Assembly: GCA_027575765.1 (NCBI GenBank)
Contig: JANBPT010000130.1
Location: 1 to 64,000 of the forward strand
Origin: Tieghemiomyces parasiticus
Lineage: Eukaryota > Kickxellomycota > Dimargaritomycetes > Dimargaritales > Dimargaritaceae
Length of the DNA: 64,000 nt
Direction of reading: 5' to 3'
Shown here: one piece after another, positions 51,349 to 61,900 of the stretch
Layout of the letters: each line of letters starts with the position of its first letter
Position numbering within the stretch: position 1 is the stretch's first letter
Program-made: the position numbers and the translations under genes
Notes under the pieces: model-generated
What the model saw: only the letters and a program-made list of their open reading frames with translations
Told to the model about the DNA's origin: nothing
The model's database searches: none

Positions 51349-51840
51349 ATGGGCCATGTCGCATCCTTCCGCTGGAGGGCCTACTGTATTACCTCGAGAA
51401 AAACTCTACAGGTAGTTTTCACTGACGGCGCGGCCTCTGCTCGCGGCTCAGGAGGCAGCTGTGCGGGGGTTGGCGTGTACTTTGGCGACGGTGATCCGCG
51501 TAATATCAGCGAGCCCTTGAACGACCCAGTCCAGACGAACCAACGTGCCGAATTGACCGCCATCAAGCGCGCATTGGAAGTCAGTTCTCGCCACCGCCCT
51601 TTGGAAGTCCATTCCGACAGTCGTTTCGCGGTGGAGGGGCTCACGGAACTGTATAGCAAGTGGGAGAGAGACGGCTGGAAAAATAGCCGAGGGAAGCCCG
51701 TGGCCGACCAAGACCTGCTGAAGCAAATCATGGCGGCCGTCAAGCGACGTGGTGCCTCCGTAACCTTTAAGCATGTCCACGGACACAGTGGGGTGGTGGG
51801 AAACCAGCGTGCACACCAGCTGGCACGTCACTGCGTCTAG
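51349..51840 (+). CDS. Ribonuclease H1 domain protein, last catalytic Asp replaced by His (paralogue 2)
   Basis: 163 residues, almost only the RNase H domain. The catalytic positions read D26 (FTDGA), E68 (QRAEL), D90 (HSDSRFA) and then H156 where the family has Asp (NQRAHQLA). The flexible-loop histidine H146 (GHSG) is kept. Loss of the fourth acidic ligand is expected to weaken or abolish metal-dependent cleavage, though activity with a three-acid site cannot be ruled out. Length and spacing are identical to paralogue 3, pointing to a tandem duplication. The identity with paralogue 1 is highest around TNQRAELTAIKRALEV. The frame is intact and retains high third-position GC, so it is not an evident pseudogene. 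Confidence 0.85.
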   Translation: MGHVASFRWRAYCITSRKTLQVVFTDGAASARGSGGSCAGVGVYFGDGDPRNISEPLNDPVQTNQRAELTAIKRALEVSSRHRPLEVHSDSRFAVEGLTELYSKWERDGWKNSRGKPVADQDLLKQIMAAVKRRGASVTFKHVHGHSGVVGNQRAHQLARHCV

Positions 51841-52927
51841 CTAAGAAGCTTGGCCAGCTGCCCATACCTCGAGGTTGTGTTGTGGCGAAGTGTTGGCTTC
51901 CATCCATCAGACGCCCTGTGGATGCATTCCGTGAGTGTTTGTGTGTGTGTGTGTGAGTATATTGTATTTTATTTTGCCGTCTATTGTATACAGCCGCACT
52001 CGACATTAAAACCCTGTGCTGGGTACTGCGGGTTAGTCCAGGCTGAGTGATCGTGCAACCCAAGGCCATCCAGCCCAGCGAGGGTCATATACCACCAGCG
52101 GCTGACTGGAAGCCAATGGTGGTAGCCGGTTAAGCTCAAGGTTGGGGCCAGGCCCGCCATGGCATAGACCGGGCACCGCAGTAGGCTTTCGTAGTGTCAT
52201 GGTCGAATCCACTGGGTTGCCCAAATGTCGCCCCGGAGGCGCTATCCATTGTCTGCTGGAGCTTCCTTATACATGGCTGACGCGGTATCTCTCTAGCATT
52301 GCCAGTGCCGCACGATAGCCTAGCCTGCGACCTAGGGTTGCCGAGGAAGGGGTGGGCCCGCTGGACGCAAGCCGGGTGGGTCTACTGGTCTAAGCCGGCC
52401 ATCGGCTGACCTTGACTCCACAGTGACCTGGTATAGGAACCGTGTGAATACATGATCTTTGGGGGCGAAGCCTGCTTGATGGTTTTTCTTTCCGCTACGA
52501 TACGCTTCCCCTACAGGCTTCTGTTCCGTGTTAAATCAGTAGCCGCGTTAACCTAAAGTCGGTAAACGTGTGCCGCCCGCCCCCTGCTCAGGAATATTTT
52601 CGCCAATCTGACCCCTGGCCTCTTGGCGATTCCCTTTCTCCCTCTCCTCGTCGCCCCAGGCACCGACCCTATATAAACTCAGTCCCACGTATGTGTTCCC
52701 CTTCTCCTACAAGACCTCTCCTCGCTACACCTCCGCCCCGGAGGTCCACTTCCCAACTCCATATCATCTTCTGGGCTGCTCGTGCCCTCCCAACGCCGTA
52801 GTTGCGCTTCGCTTCACCTCACCTCACCCCAGCAACCGACTGCATCCTAGCCTACCTATCCCGACAGGCCCGGCCCCAACCGTGGTTATTATTCACGCCC
52901 CCCCATTACCACCACCACCACCATATC
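51841..52927. other. Intergenic spacer between RNase H1 paralogues 2 and 3
   Basis: A (TG)n run is at about 51940-51955 just after the paralogue 2 stop. The second half becomes CT-rich and contains a TATATAAA element at 52670-52677, then a pyrimidine-rich leader before the ATG at 52928. No further gene is seen. Confidence 0.4.
52670..52677 (+). promoter_or_regulatory. Probable TATA box of RNase H1 paralogue 3
   Basis: TATATAAA in a GC-rich setting, about 250 bp upstream of the ATG and followed by a long CT-rich leader. It suggests that the catalytically substituted copy still has its own promoter. Confidence 0.4.
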
Positions 52928-53419
52928 ATGGGCAATACCAAGGGATACTACCGCCCCCGCGCACTCACCAGCGCGCCTAAGACCCTGCAGGTCGTTTACA
53001 CCGACGGTATGGCACTGCGCAACGGCCAGGCGGACGCCAGCGGCGGCGTCGGGGTTTATTTCGGGCCGGGGGATTCGCGCAACATCAGCGAGCCTCTTAA
53101 GGGTGCCCGCCAGACCAACCAGCGTGCAGGTCTGGAGGCTATCAAACGCGCCGTGGAATCGACCCCGCGCAATGTCCCCTTGCGGGTGCGTACCGACAGC
53201 AGCTATGCCGTTGGCGGTCTGAGCGATTGGGGGGACAGGTGGGAGTCGAATGGATGGACTAATAGCCGTGGGCAGCCCGTGGCTAACAAAGATCTGTTTA
53301 AGGAGATTGGCGGGCTGGTAAAGGAACGTACGGCTCCCACCACCTTCGAACATGTCTATGCTCATCGTGGGTCGTATGGTAACCAGCAGGCGGGCAACTT
53401 GGCCCGTCGTGGTGCTTGA
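52928..53419 (+). CDS. Ribonuclease H1 domain protein with two catalytic substitutions (paralogue 3), probably inactive
   Basis: 163 residues from the ATG at 52928. The frame extends upstream but has only a TTG there. The fold signatures remain: VVYTDG, GGVGVYFGPGD, RNISEPL, TNQRA and NGWTNSRGQPV. Catalytic positions are D26 and D90 intact, G68 in place of Glu (QRAGLEAI, codon GGT) and G156 in place of the last Asp (QQAGNLARR). The loop histidine is present but its motif is changed to HRGSYGN. Two of four metal ligands are gone, so RNA cleavage is not expected. The frame is open with strong codon bias, and a TATA box and leader precede it, so a non-catalytic role such as hybrid binding is possible (inference). 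The N-terminal MGNTKG weakly fits a myristoylation pattern. Confidence 0.85.
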   Translation: MGNTKGYYRPRALTSAPKTLQVVYTDGMALRNGQADASGGVGVYFGPGDSRNISEPLKGARQTNQRAGLEAIKRAVESTPRNVPLRVRTDSSYAVGGLSDWGDRWESNGWTNSRGQPVANKDLFKEIGGLVKERTAPTTFEHVYAHRGSYGNQQAGNLARRGA

Positions 53420-55884
53420 GCATATAGGGGGTAGGATATGGAAGGCTCGCCCCCTCGACCACCGCCGGCCCTCAACTCGTTGGCCAGAAATCCTTCCAAT
53501 ATCCCGCTCAATTTGATTGATAGAAATCCACCATCGTACATGTAGCTATATAAAATCAACCTCTCATTTTTATTTATTTCGGGTGCTAGCATATCGCCCC
53601 TAAAACCATTAAATTGCGTATCAGTCTGCCCATAGCGCCTGACGCGCTGCTAAAATGGGTGGGTGAATTCAAGGGATCCATGATTGGTACTCCATTATGT
53701 TAGTCGCCTGTAAAATCTAATGGGCCAGGAAACAAAAGGGGCTTGTAACGCCCATAAACTTCACTATCTACTGGCACCCCCCCTCCCTCCCTCATGGCAC
53801 CTCTACTGTCTTTATGAGTGCTATGGCGCCTCCTCCTACTCTGCATGGTTGCTAACGTGCCTTAAAACTCCTGTACATGCGCATTTCCATGCAACCACTG
53901 ATGTACTTCCAACCATCAACTAACCGGGCGACGGATACTACCCGTCGAAAAGATCCAATCATGTCAAACCAAGGACCCCAGCCTCGCTTGGTTTCGATCT
54001 TCGTCTACCACTTACACTCTGGTACTGCCTGGTATCCGTAGTCACCGCTGCCTTTTTAAGCACCTCACCCATTCCCCTACCCTCTCCACCAGCCTACTAT
54101 TCCCTAACATTGCAGCCCCGCCACCTCTGTCTTGGCCTGTCCAGTAAACCTTATTCCAACCTTGCCCTAGTTATCCTCGGTCCTTTGTGGACATTGTAGG
54201 CATCATGGTGTCCATAAGTACCTCTCTTTACTCAAGTCACTATTGCTCCTAACTCCTTTACCTACTATAGCTACCACGCCTTACATTGTCAACTATGCTT
54301 GCATATTCCATGCAGCCACCGTCATACCTTACTAAGCGCCTTCTACTGATCTCGCGGCCAATCAGTTCCTCCCCAAGAGGCCAAGCTATACCAACACAAG
54401 GACCTCTGGCAACCTTATAAGGTCCCCTCTCGATTTCGTCACGTCACCACTACTGTATTGATTTACGATGCGCAGCACTCACCACTACGGTGGATTTTTC
54501 CGTTGTCCATTATATCATGTTTCGTGCCTACTAGCTACACTGTTGCTGTCCAACCGTTTATATAAAACCGCGTGCATAGTGCAGCGGTAAGTTTAGTACG
54601 GGTGTCCTGGTCCCCATAGCCTTGAGAAGGAATTTTCCATAGCACCTACTTCCACTGCTTGCAATTACTCATATCCCCACACTACTCTGCCAATTCCATC
54701 AGTAGGTTCGGTGTCCCTGAATATAACTGGGCAATAGTGAGCTTTGTTGCATTCGGTTACGTTAAATGGGGTTTTATATATATATGTAGTGCATCTTCGA
54801 GCCGTCCAACGTAAACTACAACATTGGCCAAGTGAGTCCCCATGTCTTTAGTTTTGCAATACTCTTACCTCACAGCGTATGTCCCTCTTTCTCATAACTG
54901 CCACCATTTCTGTAGTATCCATGCCATAAGCTGATTTAATATCGAGTCTAATCTAATAGCGGAGGGGGGAGGGAGAGGTCCCACATACGTTACTGGCCGC
55001 CCCGTCGGTCCGTAGGCGCGATGGGGAAGGTGGGCAAGAAGGGCGCCGTAAAGCATTCGCCGGTACATGACAATGAATTCACCTACAAAATATTCGCTAG
55101 GTCAAGCGTCATTCCACTTTGTCTATCATTTCAGTCACCCTGTCCCCTGTATCGCCAACGAAGTCGTGGGGGCCATCGCTCTATTCGGAGTGACCAATAA
55201 TTATAACCGGGTGTCCTATATTTCGCTCGTGAATGGGTAGCAGCAGGGTATATCCTATAATGCCGCTAGATGTCCTGTCTCAGTTCAGCATGAAGCTGTC
55301 GTCGCCGTTGATGAGAGGCTAGTAGCAGCAATACTGCCTTGAAAAAGGAGCCGGTCAATGCACGGGCCACTTCGCACCTAGTCAGTGTACCACTACTTTC
55401 GCTCAATCCCTTCCAACCACCTCACTTGCTTGCTTCGCCGGAAACATTATTTCCATTCATCAAAATATCGTCTGTACGCTTCTGCCATCGGCCCATCGAA
55501 AAAAGCGATCGATGAGAGCCCGGTGGAGCGCACTCCACTGTGTCCCGTCAGAGGGACGGCGGTGGGCACGTACAAAGAAGCGGGTCGTGCTGCTCTTTGT
55601 ATATACAGCCTCCACTGTGGTCTCTCACATGTACTCTCTTAATGAACTAACGCCGTATCTCCTAGAACGATGGGTGGTGGAGTGTCAACAAAGTTTTGAT
55701 CGCTACCCCTATCCTCATTGTATATCAGTGGCCACCCTGAAAGTATATTAAAAAATCCAAGTCGAACCAAGACATCATCATATATGGCCAGCACACGAAT
55801 TTCGAGTAGAGGACAGCAGACGGGAATCCAGAGGAAGGAAGAAAAGGTGGAGAGTATAGCTAAGAAAGAAGGGGCGAGAGAGGG

Positions 55885-55909
55885 GGAGAGAGAGAGAGAG
55901 AGAGAGAGA
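55885..55909. repeat. (GA)n microsatellite
   Basis: A perfect GA dinucleotide run of about 12 units within a purine-rich tract. Confidence 0.9.
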
Positions 55910-56228
55910 CAGGACACGAGGAGAATACCATGAATGATAACGTATGTTCCTCATTATATCGTAAAAAAAGGCGAGCATCTGCTCTTCATCTACAATAGAG
56001 AGTATAGTCATTAAATATCTTGGTGTATAGAGCGAACTATTATCTCGTCCGTTTGACGAGGACTGCAGTGCCAGTTATGAGGGTGGTATTCACAGTATCT
56101 ATACCGAGGGGAGCGGTCGACACTTCGCTGACCAGGTCACCGCGATGGTGACGAGTTGGATGCGGGGACTCGGCCGTTTCGCTCGTTACTTCATCCCACC
56201 GTGCTTATCCGCACTTACCAGGAGCCTG

Positions 56229-56236
56229 TATAAATA
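56229..56236 (+). promoter_or_regulatory. TATA box of the secreted repeat-protein gene
   Basis: A consensus TATAAATA 167 bp before the ATG at 56403, followed by a C/A/T-rich leader without G-rich stretches. This is the strongest TATA element in the window and fits a regulated secreted-protein gene. Confidence 0.55.
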
Positions 56237-56402
56237 CGTTGTGGCTTTCCTCTTGAGGTTGAACTATCATCCACCCACATCAGCATACCACAACGCGTCT
56301 CCTCCTCCCTAGCTCATCTCCCAACGTACCATCATTTCCACCCTTACCATTAAATTATCTCTTCGCCACACCTCACTACCCCACTTCACTTCCCAACGCA
56401 TC

Positions 56403-57224
56403 ATGAAGCTCACCTCCACCACCTTTGTCGTCCTTGCTGTGGTCGCGCTGACTAACTTCACCGCCTCGACCTCGGCCACCGCCCCTGTCCCTGCCCCCAG
56501 CCCTAACAACAACCCCGCCCCCAGTTCCACTAATAAACCTGCCCCCAGTTCCACTAGTAACCACACCCCCAGTTCCACTAATAAACCCGCCCCCAGTTCC
56601 ACTAGTAACCCCACCCCCAGTTCCACTAATAAACCCGCCCCCAGTCCCACTGCCACTTCGGCTGTCTCCTCCAGCGTCTCGAAAATTAAGCCCACGTCCT
56701 CCGCCTCGGCCGCTTCTTCCTCAGTAGTATCCAAGGCCACGGCCTCCACAACCTCTAGTAGCGCTGCCGCCTCCTCTACCCCTAAGAGCAAGGCCAATAC
56801 TAAGAAGAAGAATAACAAAAAGATCATCGTAAAGAAGCCCAGCAGCAAGAACCGCAACATATCGGGCAAGCACGAGAACAAGAACCATAATAAGAACAAG
56901 CACATTAAGAAGGCCCCTGGGACTTCCTCCACTACATCCGCGTCGAGTACCTCCGCTACCCCAAATCCCAAGACCCAGAGCCCTAAGCCCACCGCCACGA
57001 CCCAGGCCCAGAGCCCCAAGCCCGCCGCCACGACCCAGGCTCAGATCCCCAAGCCCGTCGCCACGACCCAGGCCCAGAGCGCCAAGTCTGCCGCTCCGAC
57101 GCCTATTACTTCGTCGGCGACCAAGTCCCAGAATATTCAACCCACTTCCACTGGTAGCTCGCAGGCTCCCATGCCATCCATTAGTGCCCAAGGCCCCAAG
57201 CCGACCACTCCAGCCGCTCACTAG
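56403..57224 (+). CDS. Secreted Ser/Thr/Pro-rich repeat protein with a Lys/Asn-rich core
   Basis: 273 residues. A signal peptide is clear (MKLTSTTFVVLAVVALTNFT, cleavage near 25). The mature part is mucin-like: six 8-residue units of the type PAPSSTNK/PAPSSTSN, then a Ser/Ala stretch, then a very basic core of about 45 residues rich in Lys, Asn and His (KKKNNKKIIVKKPSSKNRN). Three 11-residue units of the type PKPAATTQAQS and a Pro/Ser/Thr tail follow. No cysteine and no folded domain is visible, and there is no hydrophobic C-terminus for a GPI anchor. It is probably a heavily O-glycosylated wall or secreted protein whose basic core could bind anionic polymers, which is inference. No known family is recognised. 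An antisense frame of 240 codons exists only because of the repeats. Confidence 0.75.
   Translation: MKLTSTTFVVLAVVALTNFTASTSATAPVPAPSPNNNPAPSSTNKPAPSSTSNHTPSSTNKPAPSSTSNPTPSSTNKPAPSPTATSAVSSSVSKIKPTSSASAASSSVVSKATASTTSSSAAASSTPKSKANTKKKNNKKIIVKKPSSKNRNISGKHENKNHNKNKHIKKAPGTSSTTSASSTSATPNPKTQSPKPTATTQAQSPKPAATTQAQIPKPVATTQAQSAKSAAPTPITSSATKSQNIQPTSTGSSQAPMPSISAQGPKPTTPAAH
56514..56657 (+). repeat. 24-bp tandem repeat, six units, within the secreted-protein gene
   Basis: In-frame units encode eight residues each, alternating PxPSSTNK and xxPSSTSN, so the effective period is 48 bp. The last unit has diverged. DNA identity is high, which makes copy-number variation likely. Confidence 0.85.
56982..57080 (+). 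repeat. 33-bp tandem repeat, three units, within the secreted-protein gene
   Basis: In-frame units encode 11 residues (PKPxATTQAQ plus Ser or Ile). A fourth, degenerate unit may follow. Confidence 0.8.
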
Positions 57225-58994
57225 ACCCCGCTTGCATCAGGGTGTTTTCATGGACTGCGGTTGCACCGACTACGCCCGTAATGCCTGCAGGAATCCATCA
57301 GACCTACACATCCACACCGTGTCTATGACGAGCACCATACCTAGAGTTATCTCGAATTTACAAGTAACCCACCCAGGAAAGTTTCATTATTCCTTACCTC
57401 CCTTCTTTCAGAGACTATCAGGATAGATCTACTGAGGTTGGTTTTTCCAAGTAATCTTTCGCCTTTCCATTCGGTGCGCTCCTCCCATGTAACTGTACCA
57501 ATAGACAACTATAAATATCCAGCTGCTGTGTTCCAATAAAATCGGTATCGTATTGGCCTTGTTGACTAATCAGCATTCCATTGGCGAATTTGAACTTCTT
57601 CGCCCTTAAAATCTATAGGCCACTGTGTTAATATCAAGTATTATCCTCGTATAGACATATTACAAGTAAACTTGTATGTAAGCCATGTTTGATTTTACAC
57701 GCTATTGTGGTAGTTGTAACCCCTGGGGCTTAGGTCTATTGGCATTTAACCAGGAGCAAGTAAGAATTTTAGGGTATTATCATTATCAAGTCCCGGTGTG
57801 CTGGTTGGCAGTACTGAAGTAGCGCTGACTCGGGTCAACTTGTAGCCCGGTAGGGTGGTAGGGTAGATCAATGCAAGGCGTTCAATAGATAGGCATGAAT
57901 CATAACGGAAAAAGCTGGCGAGGTCAAGTGACACAGGCGGCATGTAGTACAGGGAAAATCGCAAGGTAACAATAGGTAGTGGAAGGTAAGGCATGCACCA
58001 AGCCTTGGGGAGTATCCTGCGGGTGCATGGTGAGCAGGGGGTGGGAGTCTGGTAGGTGATGGCGGTTCTGGGTACGGCAGTCCCACAGAATTGCTAAAAT
58101 TCAGGTCCTCAGTTGAAAAACCGGCGATAAGGTAGGCTGGTGGGAATGCGGCGGTCTAGTTCCGCATGGCTTTCCTTAGCTGTACGGGCTAAGTAATATG
58201 GTTTCAAACGGAAGAATCACACGTTCTGCTGGGTAAATCTGAGCTGGGTTCAAACTAGAGTTTCGGAAGAGAATATGGTGAAATTAAAGAGTTTATAGTG
58301 GGGCTATAAAGAATTGGTCCGGTTTAGCGTAGGTTAGGTTACCTAACTTACCAGGCCCCACAGTGTCAAGGTGCATGCGGCACTGCTAGGTTAAGGTACT
58401 TTTGATATCATCGACTGGCATAGTTAGTGGCGTCCGCACAGGTCAGCGGTAAGCGCATATATTCACGGCCCCAGGTGCCTAATCGGTTCCGCGCTGTATG
58501 GTAGGGTGAAATGTGGTACTGTAAGCTTCAAGGTCCAGCGCTATGCATAATACACAATCGGCAGAACCGTACATCACATAGCACACATGGACTCGGATAA
58601 GTGGGTCCCACCTTTCACGGTCCGCGCAGTATTGGCAAAGTGGTGGCGGAAGTGTGGGTCGTCCTGGTACACTTCCCTCGTAAGCATACAGTCTCCGACG
58701 TGCTTTCGGGGTATATACACCTACATTAACCATATCCCACAGGGTCCGGGACTATATAAGTACAACGGGTCCGTACGACGCTCACCGCCTTTGTCCCCCA
58801 TAACGCGCTAACGTAGGTTTTAACGGCGCCAGACCGCCACTGCCCAGTTCACCCGACACCGTCCGTCGGCTCATTAGCTTTTTACGGCAGTCCCCCCCCC
58901 CCAGCACCACGTCGTAGAGAGGCTGCTTGGTGACCGGTTACATTTCTATTCCTTCCCTTCTACCCGGAACCTCGTTTACCTTCTCCATCGCAGC
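57225..58994. other. Intergenic spacer
   Basis: AT-rich after the secreted-protein gene and more mixed from 58000 on. A TATATAAG element at about 58753-58760 and a short C-rich leader precede the Iml1 ATG. No coding sequence is supported. Confidence 0.4.
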
Positions 58995-61900
58995 ATGTCG
59001 GCCAGTACCCTCGACCAGGCACATGGCAAGAAAGTAACGCTGCGCCTGCACGAAGCCTCTGCCGGGTCCAGCGACGTGATCGTCTTTTCGGAATGCTTCC
59101 CCAATATAACCGTGGGCGACTTGCTCCGCGTGGTGCCCATACCGACCACTCACCCGGTAGGACCCAGTGCCGCGGCCGGTGATGAGGCTGACTCGTGCGC
59201 CCCGCACAATCCGGACGGTAAGTAAAGGCCATACTTCGGCACCCAAATGCTACGTGGTCAACCCTACTGACCGCATCACCAACCCCTTGAGATGTAGAAG
59301 GCCCTAGCCTATCATATATATAAATATATATGTCCGTGCTTACACCCACCGACGTTATCCTCCGCGCTTCTACGGTTGACCAGTCCCTGGTGGCAGCTCC
59401 TCACGACCCCACACGCCCAACCCACTAGCTCACCGGCCCCAAAGCAACAGCCGGCGCAGTTCCGTCTTTACGTTAGAAACGGCACCGGCCCCCGATCCGA
59501 CCACGGCGCTCTATCTCCAGGTCACCGAGCTGGACCACAGCCTCGTAACGAAGGCCACTCCGCTCTCCGTAGCTACAACGCTGGCCACCCGGCTGCGGTT
59601 GACGGGTATGACGCCCGTGCTGGCCCAGAAGGTCGACCCGGCGCAGGCCACCGCGCGCTATGTCGAGCTACAACTCCGCCACCCGGCGGTGGACCGGGCC
59701 GACCTACAGCGGTTGCAGGCTTCGCTGGTCGGTCGGGTGCTGTACCACGGCCAGACCCTCACCTATCTGGGCTACTTTGGCGCCGAGGTGTGTGGAATCC
59801 GGCGCGACGACACCGCCGAGGCGTCCACGGCCTATGTGACCCCGCAGACCCGCCTAGTGTTCCGCACAACGCGCGCCCGGTTCGTGGTCTTCGTCCAGGT
59901 TAGCCGTGAGACCTGGGAATTTCTGGAGGACGGCACACTATACTACGAACGGGCCCTGCAGTACTTCCTCAACGAACTGTTCCGGCGCTGGCAGCGGGAG
60001 CGTGCCAACCACTTCGTCACCTTGGTCCTGTTCGCCCGCTACCTCTACACCGACGAGGAGCACGTGTGGGTCTCCGACGTGTCTTACAGCAAGGAACTGA
60101 ACATACACTACCGAGACTATTACAAGGTCATCTCCAACGACGCTCTGTGCTCCTTGCTCTGCCCCAACCCAGACACGGCGGCCCTTCTGGCGCGCCGGGC
60201 ATTCTTGGCCTTTAATGCCGACGTGGCGCGGTCCCTCGAGCGGCCCAGTGCCGGAACGATGGATTCCAACCAAACCTCCTCTAGCCACGAGTCAGGTCGC
60301 ACCCCAGAATCCATTGGGGTCCGCGAAACCGTTCGGCCGGTCCACACCGGCCGCCTCGCCCCGGCCATGCGTGGTAACGTACTCGAAGCCATCAACCTGG
60401 CATTCAACGGATTCGAACGCCCCCGCGAGCTGCGCGACGCGGCGGTGATTACGTCCAAGGTTGTAATCGTGACCCCTAGCACGGGCGTCTTCGATGTGCC
60501 CAAGGCCCTGCTCCGACTCACCACCCAGCGGGCGTTAGAGGCCGGGCTCCGTGTGGACGTGGTGTGTCTCGCCCCACAACCACTGCACCGCTCCCCAGTG
60601 TTCCGGTTCCAGTCAGCCGTCCCACCCAGCTGGCGCAACGCCGTCCTCTACGGGGACACTTCGGAGGCCGACTTCCGCACCTACGAGGGGATCTGCCTGA
60701 AGGACGGGTTAGGCCGAGTCCCGCAGGCCAACCCGGACGCCCGACCAGCGTACGAGGCCGAGATGGCCCATTTTCCCTGGCCCAGTGATGCGGCTCCGGC
60801 CACCACCACCGCCGCCGACACCACCGCAGATATTTTGTACTACGACGAGGGGTTTAGCGCGGTCAATCCGGGCCCCGCCGGCGCCGGTACGAGCTACACG
60901 GCGGGTGGGGAGGCCGCCTCACCCTCCTACTTTGCTGCGCGTCACCACCCGTCCCCCAGCGGGAGCCGCTTACCACGTACCCCCGCCGAAACCGGCGCCC
61001 CGTTTGACCCGCACGCCGACTACTGGTTTTACCTGGTGCCATGGTGGGTGGATGCCAGTTTCTACCAGCAGGACTGTTTAGCCCTGCAGACCCGCGGCCG
61101 TCACCGGTTCCAGCCCTACTGCCGCATGCCTGAGATTCAGACCGCTGGGACCGGTCAGCACCTACGTATACAGCTGCAAGTCCCATACCTGATCTTGGGC
61201 GGCGGCGACGGCGACGATGAGTTTGGCAACGACCCTGGCCGCCGGCGGTCGCGTGGGGGGTCCCTCCGCCCGTCTCGACATCGCGCAGGCGTCCCCGTCG
61301 ACGTTACCTCGCCAGACCTCCCGATCGACGGGTCTGGTCACGCCCGCACCATCTCGCGGAGTTCCTCGCAGACCCAGCGGTCCGATTCCCGCACGCCTGC
61401 TTTGTCCCTCCGGGAACTGCAGCGCCGCTACGACCAGGCCATCTTTGCTCCGGTGGCTGTCCGCCGGCCCCAGCCGCCCCCGTCGGCCCAAACCCCGATT
61501 GGTACCTCCAGCCACACCACGGGTCGTCGTGACCGCTCCGGCAGTATGGCCACGCCCACCGACGAGGCCAGTCCTCGCGCAGAGGAGGCGGGTGGGTTCC
61601 GGTCCCGCCCTCACGGCCGTGCCATTCACTCCCCCGGGCCGGATACTCCGCCCCTGGTCGGCCGTTCCTCTCCTCCACGTACTGATTCGGAACGTCGGGC
61701 GTCCTTACGCGCCAGCCAGGCCATGCAGACGGGACCTGACTACCTCACCCGCGATTTCCGGGCCTTCACCCTCGAGCCACCCGAACCTATCCGTTCGCCA
61801 GCGGCACAAATGACGGTGCGGAACGACGTTTCGGAACCTGGTAACCCACACGACCCGTGGTACCGCTACTACGCCCTCACCTACAGCGGAGAGATCACCC

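Larger units (their letters stand above)
53420..56402. other. Intergenic spacer (3 kb)
   Basis: AT-richer, with C/T-rich blocks at 53750-53830 and 54050-54200. A tRNA-like D-arm string near 54570 was checked and rejected. No frame shows protein-like composition. A GA microsatellite is at 55885-55909 and a TATA box of the secreted-protein gene is at 56229-56236. Confidence 0.4.

Noticed and set aside
54568..54640. tRNA-like D-arm string (ATAGTGCAGCGGTAAGT)
   Set aside because: No anticodon stem, T arm or B box can be folded downstream.
56309..57031. 240-codon minus-strand frame of repeated Leu/Val/Gly/Glu
   Set aside because: Reverse reading of the tandem repeats in the secreted-protein gene.
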